Of a DNA stretch of 64,000 nucleotides, positions 46,726 through 55,319 are shown one piece after another. This DNA is from Symbiodinium natans (lineage: Eukaryota > Sar > Dinophyceae > Suessiales > Symbiodiniaceae), in assembly GCA_905221605.1 (NCBI GenBank), contig CAJNDS010001657.1:453144-517143 (forward strand), in the 5' to 3' direction. Under the pieces are notes generated by a model. It searched no databases, had not been told where the DNA came from, and worked only from the letters and a program-made list of their open reading frames with translations. Position numbers and translations under genes: made by a program. Position 1 is the first letter of the stretch. Every line of letters begins with the position of its first letter.

Positions 46726-47275
46726 GACGGCTCTCAGCAGCTGGAACCACCAAAAGCCAAGCCTCGAGGCCCTAGCAAGCCCAGTGGCACCCGCTCCAGT
46801 CTGTGCACCCATTATGCTGAGATTTGTCGGGGCATTGCAGCATTTCGACCTTGCTGAAATGTTGGATTGCCCGGTCCGCAGCAGCACCAAGCATGGGCCC
46901 CAACGTCCCCAAAAATGCGTGGTATGACGCAGCCACTGCTCATTGGGCTGCTATTAAGGGGCTCGCAAGATCCAATCATCCAACTAAGCAGCAACTCAAC
47001 AGCTTCTAGTTCGAGCTGTATCTGCCATGGCACTCCAAGGCGCCCGAGCCCTCGGCCCTCTGCCGCGCTTGCCACCTTCCCCTTTCAGTATTGGAACGAA
47101 GGTGTTGTGCAATGTCGGCAAATACAGGACGCCATCCGGACGACGTTGCATGCAGCCCAAGCCTCAATGAAACGGCACATAGGGGGCTCCATCCCAACTG
47201 GCATCTCTGAGTGGGAGGTTAGCGAGGAGGAGTTGCCAGAAGTATGCGTTAGGCCTCGTGATGCCGCCAGAACTG
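46726..47275 (+). pseudogene. internally deleted copy of the 59785-61608 coding region
   Basis: Collinear with insertion 2 in three blocks: 46726-46800 with 59785-59860, 46805-46882 with 60162-60245, and 46885-47275 with 61215-61608. About 310 and 970 bases are missing between blocks. The last block still reads HIGGSIPTGISEWEVSEEEL, against HIGGSIPTGIPEWGVSEEEL in insertion 2. Identity looks around 85-90% in the last block and lower in the first. Confidence 0.82.
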
Positions 47276-47369
47276 ACGCCATGCAAACGCACGATTAAGT
47301 CCTTTCATGGCATGCTGCCTAGCGTGATGTGAGCCCTTACATCTTCTCGCCGATACATGCCGCAAGACT

Positions 47370-47875
47370 ACCTCGGGATATTCTTGGTTTGGCAACCCTC
47401 TCGTGGTCTATGCTGCGGATTGGATCATGCTTGTCTTTTGTGTGCTTACAGCTTGCAGCTGTGAACACTTCTGGGTCGGCCCCGCAGTGTCTGTGGGAAC
47501 GGGGGGCCTTTCTTTCGTGGTTGCTGCACTGGCCATCTGCCACGGACGACCCTGGACCGGTCCTGCCTGGATGTTCCAGCTTTCTTCTGCCCCGTCTAAG
47601 GTGGGCAGGTTGCCCGCTTCTATGTGCTACGACCGTGTGTGAACCCCTCGGACTTGAGTGTTGACCATCTCTCGTCTGGACGGTGACACCCCCCTGTCGT
47701 ACAACGGCGTGACGGGAAGTTGCTGTGGCTGCAGCAAAAGACACGGAGAAACTTCTTGAAGTGATTCCTGTGGGCACGCGAGACAACGTGTCGGACTTGC
47801 CGACGAAAGCACTTAAGCCGGAGAGAATTGAGTTCCTGCTTGGAAGGCTGAACGTGCGCTGCAAGTTGGGAGAGA
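47370..47875 (+). pseudogene. copia-type RNase H / Pol C-terminus, frame-broken
   Basis: Begins with RKTTSGYSWFG, matching the R-K-S-T-S-G-Y that opens the Ty1/copia RNase H domain. It ends with VIPVGTRDNVSDLPTKALKP and ERIEFLLGRLNV, matching the conserved copia ending V-x-x-x-x-N-x-A-D-x-x-T-K-x-L. A preceding frame supplies LLWLQQKTR, as expected for the L-W-x-Q-x segment. At least two frameshifts separate these parts and the middle is eroded. Hydrolase-like DNA lies on both sides (47315-47360 and from ~47885), so this is a chimera or a nested scrap. Confidence 0.75.
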
Positions 47876-47884
47876 CCAGCTCGG

Positions 47885-48110
47885 AGATGCTGCTTCTGGG
47901 CTGTGGACACTTCTACGGAGATCAGGTTTCCACTTCCCTGGCAATGTGCCATCGAGCACCTGTGGACAACCTGGCCTTCACGAGAGCCATTCTCGCCTGT
48001 GGGTTGCTGTGGGGTTCCCTGCCTGCTTGGGTGTATATCTCTGCTTGCGTCAAAGCAGCCAGACATGACTACCTCCCCATCGGTAGGTGGCCAAGCGTGA
48101 TGTGAGCCCT
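47885..48110 (+). pseudogene. hydrolase-like copy A (fragment)
   Basis: Continues the copia frame without a stop as MLLLGCGHFYG and LAFTRAILACGL, against VLLLPGCGHFYV and LAFKRAIIACAW in the fuller copy at 51331-52190. After about 48010 the similarity is patchy until DNA matching GTGATGTGAGCCCTCACATC at 48101. Confidence 0.7.
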
Positions 48111-48385
48111 CACATCTTCTCGCCGACGTCTGTCGGTTTGGGCATGGAGGTCTGATTCTGGTTATTGAACCCTCAACCCTCACCGGCCAAGGAGATAGTT
48201 GCTTGGCCTTGAGTCCGAAGTTTCGACTGGGGGACTCTCCCGCTTCCTGCGGGGCAGGTGGGGTCCCCGCCTGCTTGGGTTTACCTGATGGCTCTGATTG
48301 GAACGAAGCAGTCAAGCCTGCTTTGGCCGTGGGACGAGACTCTTGTGAGTCAAAAGAACGTTGCGCCTTGTGCTCGGAGAGGCTC

Positions 48386-48468
48386 CACTGGCTGACCACC
48401 ATGGAGTGCTCTGGGCTGGTCCTACCCTTTGTTCTTGCCGTTAAGTCCCCACTGGCTGACCACCATGG
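48386..48468 (+). repeat. paired 19-bp CCATGG motif (pair 1)
   Basis: CACTGGCTGACCACCATGG at 48386-48404 and 48450-48468. The intervening bases (GAGTGCTCTGGGC, TTCTTGCCGTTAAGTCCC) are also conserved in the other pairs. Confidence 0.92.
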
Positions 48469-48599
48469 GGCAACTTTACACTTCGGATCAAGAAGGTTGA
48501 CACCTGCAACGTCCCGTGCCAAGGCACGACTATGCCCCACCTGTGATGGCGGACTTGCGAACCTTCTCGTGAACGGCCTTGGCTGGTGCTGAACGTATT

Positions 48600-48749
48600 C
48601 GCATCGGTGGCTGCATGATAGTGGTTTTGTGAATCTGGCAACGTCGCATTTTGCGACGCACCTGCGCACTCGGTGCTACATGTGTGCTCCCGGCCTCTTT
48701 GACGATTTCGAATACTGAGTGCACAGGGTGACCTAGCAGTTCGGCGCGC
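48600..48749 (+). repeat. partial tail module, no poly(A)
   Basis: Resembles 49670-49808 (GGTGGTTTTGAGAATCTGGCAACGTCGC..., GAGTACTGAGT, CTAGTAGTTCAGCGCG). It stops at the point where hydrolase copy B begins, so copies A and B are joined head to tail. Confidence 0.75.
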
Positions 48750-48751
48750 TG

Positions 48752-49120
48752 GCTGTGGACGCTTCTACGTGGAGATTATGCACCCGCTGACTTGGCAGGG
48801 AGCCGTTCCCCACTTGTAGAACAACCTGGCCCTCTTGAGACTCTAGCGGGTCACCCTCGTCTGAGCTTGGCCTGCGGCAGGGCAAGTGGGCCGCGTGGAT
48901 GTTACCTGAAGGCTCTGATTGGACCAAAGTAGCAATACCATGGAGATCCTTGCACTGCGGCACCAATGTGATGTGAGCCCTCCCATCTCCTTACTGACGT
49001 ACCTCGCGGGTTTGGGTTTGGAGGGACCTGATGCGTGCCGATGCGCAGGCCAGCGCCAAGGTTGCGTGGCCTTGTGTGAGATGCCTGAACTGGGAGGTTC
49101 CTCGTTGTTATTATAAACCC
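48752..49120 (+). pseudogene. hydrolase-like copy B (degenerate)
   Basis: Aligns with 62607-62980 and 51510-51795 (CTGTGGACGCTTCTACGTGG, ATGGAGATCCTTGC, GTGATGTGAGCCCTCCCATC, TTTGGAGGGACCTGATGC). Several stops and small indels; no protein expected. Confidence 0.75.
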
Positions 49121-49958
49121 TGTGGCGTTAAGGGTTTGGCAACTCGCTGTGGACTCTCCCCGTGGAATCGGTAGCTGCAGCTACTCTCGCCCCCCCTCTG
49201 GCCGTGCGCGGGCACCTCTCTGGGTGGGCATTTGTACGCCAGGTTGACTGGAGAACCCTGTGCTCGGAGCTACTCCACTGGCTGACCACCATGGAGTGCC
49301 CTGGGCCGGTCCTGCTTTGATTGTTCTTGCTGTTAAGTCCCCACTGGCTGACCTCCATGGGGCATATGCCCCCTGTGCCGGGCGCGGACACACTTGTACG
49401 CCAAGGTGAATGGAGCACCCAGAGCTCGGAGCTACTCCACTGGCTGACCACCATGGAGTGCCCTGGGCCGGTCTTGCCTTGATTGTTCTTGCTGTTAAGT
49501 CCCCACTGGCTGACCACCATGGGGCATATGCACATCTTTCATCCCCCCTAGGGAGTCTGACTTGCAACATCCTTTCGCCATTGAGTGTCGGTTGTCTGTC
49601 CTTGACAACGAGTACGTGATCCGAACCTCTTCTGATGATCTCGGTTTGAATAACCGCTGTCGCACCAGTGGCTACATGATGGTGGTTTTGAGAATCTGGC
49701 AACGTCGCAATTTGCGATTCCCCCACAAGCTCTGTGCTTCCTTGTGAACCGGGACTTCATTGACGACTTCGAGTACTGAGTCCGTGGGGTATCTAGTAGT
49801 TCAGCGCGATTGCTCGCTTTGTTGCTTTGGTGTTTGTTTGCTTGGTGGTTGCTTGGTGTGTCTGGCGGATTGTGTGCGCTGACTTTGTTTCACCCTTTAC
49901 GTCGAGCCCAACAAGACCGGCCTACTGTGCTACTGATGTAGTAAAGAGGCGTCAGTCC
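49121..49958 (+). repeat. 3-prime tail module of insertion 1
   Basis: Shared with 62981-63691. It comprises GGAATCGGTAGCTGCAGCTA, two CCATGG pairs (49276/49342 and 49438/49504), a long 3-prime-UTR-like stretch, and the end block GTCGAGCCCAACAAGACCGG through GTCAGTCC. Insertion 2 has one CCATGG pair where insertion 1 has two, a 160-bp local duplication. Confidence 0.88.
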
Positions 49959-49967
49959 AAAAAAAAA

Positions 49968-49986
49968 TTTGTGCTGCATTCGGAGT
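49968..49986 (+). repeat. target-site duplication, right copy (insertion 1)
   Basis: Identical to 46695-46713 and directly follows A9. Confidence 0.85.
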
Positions 49987-50186
49987 ACCCCTGCTGGCAG
50001 CTAGATTTTGCCAAGGGTTGCGTGTGCATTCCAGCCGAAAAACTGGGTTGCTTAAAACTTCTGTTGGAAGAAGAGTCGCGCAAGCATTTGACAAAAGATG
50101 CCCATTACTTAGATTTGTTGCTCTTGGTGCATGAAGATCCATGTACAGTGCTTGAAGCCACGGCCTGGCCATTGGGAAAAACTTAA
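49968..50186 (+). pseudogene. right half of the open frame split by insertion 1
   Basis: In phase with the left half the frame reads FVLHSEYPCWQLDFAKGC, VCIPAEKLGCLKLLLEEE, then HLTKDAHYLDLLLLVHED to a stop at 50184-50186. Leu/Glu patterning looks like a folded helical region. I do not recognise the protein. A second frame, 50243-50461, follows (HKKFKKVMTKSELLKCNLAD) and may be another exon or a shifted continuation. Confidence 0.55.
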
Positions 50187-50242
50187 AAAGCCACTAATAT
50201 GCAACAAATTTTCCTTAGCGTAACACGATCCGTGTACTTTCC

Positions 50243-50461
50243 TTGCAAAGCCCCTCCATTCAGCGGGTTCCAGCAGGTACCGCCGTTTCCATTGGCAGCA
50301 GGGTCTTGAATGTTCGTCATAAAAAGTTTAAAAAAGTGATGACAAAATCGGAGCTTCTCAAGTGCAATCTGGCGGACAAGGACATTTGGCTTCGAATTTC
50401 TGATCCAGCTTCCAAGAAGCGCCAGCTTTCTCCAACTTCTCGGGAGTTGGTAAAATTCTAG
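50243..50461 (+). CDS. small open frame between the two insertions
   Basis: A 72-codon frame rich in Lys and Ser (KKFKKVMTKSELLKCNL, DPASKKRQLSPTSRELVKF). It is probably the remainder of the host transcript whose upstream frame ends at 50186. No domain recognised. Confidence 0.35.
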   Translation: MQSPSIQRVPAGTAVSIGSRVLNVRHKKFKKVMTKSELLKCNLADKDIWLRISDPASKKRQLSPTSRELVKF

Positions 50462-50489
50462 CCTTTGTGGCGTCACAAACTTAGAACTT

Positions 50490-51026
50490 TTGGATAGCGC
50501 TCACCAAGCTCTTGGTTCTGCAGGGAATCCGCGATACCTCGGTGGCCCAAGAACTCCCTACCCAACGGGCCGTCGCTGCTGTAGCAGCCGAACTTGCGCA
50601 CTTAGTGGGTGGTCATCTGCCTGGCTGGCACATCACCTACGGGACCTCTTGCAAGATTTGCAGAATGCATTGGCCAAGGAATACGGAGCACTACTGGCCA
50701 TGTTAAGGCGCCCGCCCGGACCGCAACAGAACGCCGTTTTGGCCTGGGCAAGGCCCATCATCGTGCGCAGCCAGGCGGACTATCCACTTTACCTGATCAG
50801 GGCGCATTTGGAGCAGCATCTTTTACTGGCGTGGCGTTTCACCGCTGATAAAGTTGATGTGCTCTTACAGGCAGTGTCTGATGCAGTCCCCCACGATCAT
50901 GCCATCATTCTGGAGTGGGTAGCGTGTTTCCTTGATGAACGCATTGCTACTGACATCCTTGAGCATCTTGATGATGAGACCATGCATATGCTCGAGGATG
51001 ATGGGCATTCGGGTAGTGACTCTTAG
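50490..51026 (+). CDS. element ORF 1, hypothetical helical protein
   Basis: The frame to the stop at 51024 reads LAHHLRDLLQDLQNALAKEY, WARPIIVRSQADYPLYLI, HDHAIILEWVACFLDERIA and ends ILEHLDDETMHMLEDD-GHSGSDS. It is strongly helical with an acidic tail. The first ~45 codons look wrong in this frame; frame +1 (from 50512) gives a better-looking start (TSVAQELPTQRAVAAVAAEL), implying a frameshift near 50630. No family recognised. Confidence 0.5.
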   Translation: MDSAHQALGSAGNPRYLGGPRTPYPTGRRCCSSRTCALSGWSSAWLAHHLRDLLQDLQNALAKEYGALLAMLRRPPGPQQNAVLAWARPIIVRSQADYPLYLIRAHLEQHLLLAWRFTADKVDVLLQAVSDAVPHDHAIILEWVACFLDERIATDILEHLDDETMHMLEDDGHSGSDS

Positions 51027-51263
51027 CCCCGAATTTTGTGCGAAGATGGAACAAATGGCAGCGCAACCTTCCTGCATTTCCCTCCTCCACGGACAAAGGG
51101 TGATGAAGTAGAGCAAGCGATGTTGTTTTGCCTGATCTAGTTGCGAGCATTGATTGCATCTTCACTGTAGTTGAAGCCTCCCTTAGCATGGGCAGACGGT
51201 CAGGAAGGCGTGAGCAAGTTGGCTGACGTGTGAAATGGCTTCGCGCTGGACTTCATGGCTCTC

Positions 51264-51795
51264 AGGTAAGACTGCCCAGTCTTCCTCTCCTCTGCCCCTC
51301 CTTGACCGGGTAGGTTGCCGTTTCTGTGCCATGGCAATGCAAGAACCCCTCGGCTTTGAGACCCAGCAGCCGCCCACACACCGCTCATCGCGGGACGAGA
51401 CAACACTTGGATCACAGTGAGTCATGGCAATGCGACCCTCCCCTTTGTGGTATCTCGGCCGAATGACGACTCTGGAGAGGCCAATGCGGTGGTGCTGCTT
51501 CTCCCAGGTTGTGGGCACTTCTACGTGGAGAATATGCACCCACTGCCCTGGCAAGGAGCCATCGAACACCTGTGGAGTAACTTGGCCTTCAAGAGGGCCA
51601 TCATCGCCTGTGCTTGGCCTGTGGCAGGGCAGGCAGGCTCTCCGCCCGCCTGGATGCTACCTGACGGCGCCGCCTGGACGAAAGCTGTGTATACCATGGA
51701 GATCTTAGCGCTCTTGCAGGCTGCCAAAAGTGATGTGAGCCCTCACATCTCCTTGCCGACGTACCTTATTGGCTTGGGCTCTGGAGGGACCATAG
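51264..51795 (+). repeat. long direct repeat of 62361-62892
   Basis: Similarity between the two ends of insertion 2 starts abruptly at AGGTAAGACTGCCCAGTCTT, which contains a small perfect hairpin (AAGACT-GCCC-AGTCTT at 51268-51283 and 62365-62380). It continues through the first ~170 codons of the hydrolase-like gene. Identity perhaps 80%. Confidence 0.82.
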
Positions 51796-52190
51796 CCTAC
51801 CAGATTGCAGTCTCCGAGACCCCGGCGAGCTTTCGGGCTTGCGTGTGTATGGGCCCAGTGCGTCTTCCCTCCTTGTTACCGGCTCCGACCAACGAGGCCA
51901 CACAAATCCTGGTTTATGGCGGACGCCATGATGTGGAAACTTTCCAACGCAACCTTCGGCACGGCCACTCGGTGCGTGGCAACCATCGGGTGTCCCCGGT
52001 AACTGAGTGCCTTTGTGAAGACTCGCGTTTCACCGTCTTCAAGGGCTACGGACGCACGCAGTACCCTTGGGCTCCCGGCCTCACGATCCGCCAGGTTGCT
52101 ATCGGCAAGGACCCGGAGCATGTGGTGTGGCCTGCATTGCTGAGTGATCCTGATTGGCTGCTGGCGGATCATATTGCGCTTCCAGAGTAG
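51331..52190 (+). CDS. alpha/beta-hydrolase-like protein (fullest of four copies)
   Basis: The uninterrupted part runs from 51360 to the stop at 52188. It reads AGRDNTWITVSHGN, then VVLLLPGCGHFYVEN (strand-loop like the oxyanion region), LAFKRAIIACAWPVAG, and YLIGLGSGGTIAYQIAVSE in the place of a nucleophile elbow. ACVCMGPV and ILVYGGRHD follow, the latter in the place of the acid-residue strand. The elbow reads G-L-G-S-G-G, not a clean G-x-S-x-G, so catalytic competence is doubtful. Comparison with copy C (62430) suggests the true start is the ATG at 51331 (MAMQEPLGFETQQPPT) and that a deletion of a few bases near 51378 broke the frame here. Lipase, esterase or peptidase activity cannot be told apart. 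Fold assignment is by pattern only. Confidence 0.5.
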
Positions 52191-52637
52191 TCGTATGGGC
52201 AGGGTAGAGGTTGCCTTTCTTTTTCCTTTAATCGATTCACGCTCGCTGGCACCTGCGTTGCCGCTACAAACAAACCGCCAATCGAGGTGTGCTTGCATTC
52301 GAGGGCTCTACCGGTATGTTCGTCTGGGCTCGCATTGGCTCAAAATGGAGGTGGTTAGATTATTTGTTGCTGGCATGCCATGACTCTTTCTTGTTGTTTT
52401 GTTTCCTTTTCTGTGATTGGTGTTGCCTCCGGTGCTGATTGTTGCCCAACTTCGTTTCTTGAAACTTTCTAGGTTGCCACTCTTGACAGCAGGTTAGGCC
52501 GCGTTCGGTGATTGCAGCCATGGAGTCCTATGCTTGTCAACCTTACACGATCCCTGCGGGATCGCACTTGCTCCAGGTCTTTGTTGCCAAGCGAGGACAG
52601 CTAACTGCACTGGCCACTAGGGACTAGTGATATCGCG
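52191..52637 (+). other. spacer between element genes
   Basis: Non-coding or unrecognised; T-rich around 52380-52410. No promoter recognisable, as expected in dinoflagellates. Confidence 0.4.
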
Positions 52638-54758
52638 ATGACCAGGCAGCTGCAAGCAGGCATCATCCGGCCTGATGAAATGGATGCAGCCGGTTGGTGC
52701 CAATGCTTCCCGCCGGAAGTGCAACATCTGCTGCGCCTGGATCACTCTGCCTTTTTGAGAGACAGCAACTCAATTTGTTTCGCCCTGCAATCCACCGTTC
52801 GCTGTTTTCTCCTGCATGCAGGGAGACCAGGCATTGGCATCATGCCACATCGCAGTGCCCTTACGGGGCGTGTGTTATCTACACCACAGAGTGCTCTGCC
52901 TGTTGGCGCGATAGATGCCCCCCCTTGGGCATGTGCAGTCACCGGACACGAAGCGGGTAGGGAGGCAGCCCTGTCGCCCTTGCCCATGCAGGCTCCACCA
53001 CTGAATCAACCCAGCGTTTTCTGGCCGGGCAATAGCCCCCGACCTCCTGCACCACCGATCCCTCCCCGGGTCAGGGAACACAAACACAGCGAGGTCAGTG
53101 GGAAGGAGCTTCACACCTCCCAGTCGTTGCCACCTCCAGCACCAGCGTCAGAGGATTTGCCGCCCTGGCACGACGCTGCCCACGCATGCCCGCAAGCCCT
53201 GGCGGCAACGGCCACGCAGGCCATACATCAGCTTAACGCGCTCAATGTTGAAAATGGGCCAGGGCCTGCCGAACCAGCCGACCTCACGCATGCGTTAGAG
53301 AGTGATCAAAACTTCCCGGAACCCACCCCAAGCGGCGTGCTGCCACTGCGTGCGGCCGGAGCAGTCGTCGGTGAGCCGCCTGACCCTCAAGGGTTCCATC
53401 CAGCGATCGACTACCAGGCACTGCTTGGCTGTCTGCTTCCACAGCTCCGGGCTGCGGAGTCCGCGGGTGCCCACGTCCTCCTCTTGGTCACTGATAGTCG
53501 CTGCTTCTTGTCCATCCCACACTTTCCCTTCTTTATACGGCATCTTGTTGCCCGAATGCAGTGGGAGGGTCCGCACAAAGAAAAGTGGTTTCCCATCCTT
53601 GTGAACACGCAGGAAGCGGGGATGGCTGCTGTGCACTTTACGTGGGCTGGGCCGGAAGTTTTGACGGTCCTTAGGGTCCTGGCGCCGGGGCTGGTCCTGG
53701 TGCTGCTTGATCATGACACTCTCTTTACAGCCAGGTGGGAAGCGGAGGAGCTACGAAGGTTTGCAGTCCTCGACCTCCTGCCCAACTCCCTATCGACGGA
53801 GCCATTGGGCTGCATGGACGTGGAGGTGGACGAGACACAGCCCTGTGGCTCGCTTCCATCCTCGCCGTGGAGTTGCTCGGACGGATTCATACCGTGCGGA
53901 GCTCGTTCGCCAGATTCAATTGGCATGGTTTGTGCGTCAGAGGACCAACTTGAGGCAAATGATGGATTGGTGCTCTTTTATCCGGATGCCCCAGATGCTA
54001 GGCACCCCCAGCCCCCTAGCTTCTGCATTCCGGACGATGTTGCTAGTGCGGTGGCATCCATAGGCGCCGCGTTGGGCCAAGCGCTTCAGCGAATCATCAT
54101 GCCCAGTGGAGTGCCCGCTCCATTGCCTGGCATGCATGATCAGGTGCCGTTGGACCAAGACCACCATTTGCAGTGCCTGCGCAATACCCCTCTTGCTGGA
54201 ACAAAGGCCAGCAGGCATTCGGACTTCGTGTTTGCGTGGGCGTTGCTCGGCAGGTATGTGCACGAGCTGGCGTGGAAGACGGCCAACCTTAAGGTTGGCC
54301 GACCAGAGCCACAGATTAACTTTGGCAGCTCCCCTGTTGGGCAGGTAAAAGGAGTCCGAACTTGGGGGCAAGGTCCCTACGAGCAGGGTTTCCTCCCCTT
54401 GCTCATCGGTTATGGCAGTTCTCATTCCCGATTGGCGATCCTCCCTGGTCCCGACATGTTCATGGCCAATCGTTATGCGGAGGTTATGCCCCCCCCATTT
54501 GTGCACGGATATGACGCCAAAGGGAAAAGTGTCTTGCAGCTGTGGGGGAACGTGAACCGGCTGCCCACCTTGCCCGAGTCCATTTGGGGCAATGGCACCA
54601 CCGTCCCTCTGTGGGCCTCGGTAGGCAAAAAGGGCAGCGGGCCAGTGAGGCTCAACTTTTCCCTGGGGTTCTCATGTGTTGGAAAAAAGAGGTCTTGTCC
54701 TCTTGCAAAGCCACCCCGAAATGGCGCAGTCGGCCTAACACCCCGAAAGGGCAGCTAG
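52638..54758 (+). CDS. element large ORF, N-terminal part (706 codons)
   Basis: The longest credible frame in the window, starting at an ATG (MTRQLQAGIIRPDE) and stopping at TAG 54756. Residues 1-75 are globular; ~110-190 form a Pro-rich linker. Residues ~255-380 contain a Rossmann-like segment with AHVLLLVTDSRCFLSI, WFPILVNTQEAGMAAVHFTW and LVLVLLDHDTLFTARWEAEE. Later comes KASRHSDFVFAWALLGRYVH. The D-H-D between a hydrophobic strand and a turn recalls the metal-binding D-x-D of GT-A glycosyltransferases, but the rest of that fold is not demonstrable. From about 54655 the sense shifts to another frame (GQLAMLAVASHAWFAQADLP, from 54542), so the stop at 54756 is probably secondary. No polymerase Y-x-D-D or G-D-D seen. 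Confidence 0.62.
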   Translation: MTRQLQAGIIRPDEMDAAGWCQCFPPEVQHLLRLDHSAFLRDSNSICFALQSTVRCFLLHAGRPGIGIMPHRSALTGRVLSTPQSALPVGAIDAPPWACAVTGHEAGREAALSPLPMQAPPLNQPSVFWPGNSPRPPAPPIPPRVREHKHSEVSGKELHTSQSLPPPAPASEDLPPWHDAAHACPQALAATATQAIHQLNALNVENGPGPAEPADLTHALESDQNFPEPTPSGVLPLRAAGAVVGEPPDPQGFHPAIDYQALLGCLLPQLRAAESAGAHVLLLVTDSRCFLSIPHFPFFIRHLVARMQWEGPHKEKWFPILVNTQEAGMAAVHFTWAGPEVLTVLRVLAPGLVLVLLDHDTLFTARWEAEELRRFAVLDLLPNSLSTEPLGCMDVEVDETQPCGSLPSSPWSCSDGFIPCGARSPDSIGMVCASEDQLEANDGLVLFYPDAPDARHPQPPSFCIPDDVASAVASIGAALGQALQRIIMPSGVPAPLPGMHDQVPLDQDHHLQCLRNTPLAGTKASRHSDFVFAWALLGRYVHELAWKTANLKVGRPEPQINFGSSPVGQVKGVRTWGQGPYEQGFLPLLIGYGSSHSRLAILPGPDMFMANRYAEVMPPPFVHGYDAKGKSVLQLWGNVNRLPTLPESIWGNGTTVPLWASVGKKGSGPVRLNFSLGFSCVGKKRSCPLAKPPRNGAVGLTPRKGS

Positions 54759-55319
54759 CCATGCTGGCTGTCGCCTCGCATGCATGGTTTGCCCAGGCGG
54801 ATTTGCCCTGGACTCTCTTTGTGGAAGATACCAAGGCCACGCCTGTGGGCCTTGGCCAATACTGGGAGGATGGACTAGCCATGCGGGTGCAGCAAGCCCT
54901 TGCAGCCTTCGCCTTTCCTGCTTTCCAGTACCCCCCAATTAATGCCTGCAGGGGAGTGTCGGTCGCTCTTCATCAGTGGGATGAACGGGAAAAAAGAGAA
55001 TACGCCCCCCTCTGTGTCCGGCAGTATCATCCACACCGCCAACTCTTATGCACTGACGGGCCTGGAGATGGAGGCAGTCCGTGAAAACCAGGGTAAGCCT
55101 GTCAGATACGACCTCACTCATCGCCCGCTGCTGCTCTCGTCCAGCGGCAACGCATCCCATGCTCTGTTGCTCCTGCCTCAGGCTGCCCAGGTGTGGGCGC
55201 GTGCTCTGTACCCCAAAATGGAAGGATGTGGCTTGCCTGCGGCTGTGAGAGCTAGGATTAGCTCCGTCGAAGCCTCCTTAACAATGCACCCTGCCTTGGC
55301 CCACACACTGCTGCGTTAA
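54640..55319 (+). pseudogene. element large ORF, continuation in two shifted frames
   Basis: From ~54655 to ~54990 the coherent frame reads GQLAMLAVASHAWFAQADLP, FVEDTKATPVGLGQYWEDG and QQALAAFAFPAFQYPPINA. From ~54990 a third frame takes over (HTANSYALTGLEMEAVRENQ, GNASHALLLLPQAAQVWARA) to a stop at 55317. The VEDTKATPVGLGQYW phrase fits a loop-rich domain I cannot name. Confidence 0.5.

Larger units (their letters stand above)
46714..49967 (+). mobile_element. insertion 1: 3.25-kb poly(A)-ended retroposon-like element
   Basis: It is bounded by a perfect 19-bp direct repeat. It ends in the tail module (GTAGTAAAGAGGCGTCAGTCC) plus nine A at 49959-49967. Those are the marks of target-primed reverse transcription (family knowledge on non-LTR elements). 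Its 5-prime end matches insertion 2 only from about 59785, so it is 5-prime truncated relative to it, with further internal deletions. Inside, in order: a shortened copy of 59785-61608, a copia RNase H scrap, hydrolase copy A with paired CCATGG motifs and a partial tail, then hydrolase copy B with two motif pairs and the complete tail. It encodes no intact protein. It splits a host open frame. Confidence 0.72.

Noticed and set aside
47620..48669. A 349-codon minus-strand frame.
   Set aside because: Antisense to the copia fragment, hydrolase copy A and CCATGG motifs, whose plus-strand reading matches known patterns or sister copies.
49128..49726. Minus frames with repeated PWWSASG or MVVSQW peptides.
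   Set aside because: They are the reverse complement of the paired 19-bp motif; length and repetition come from DNA repeats, with no other coding support.
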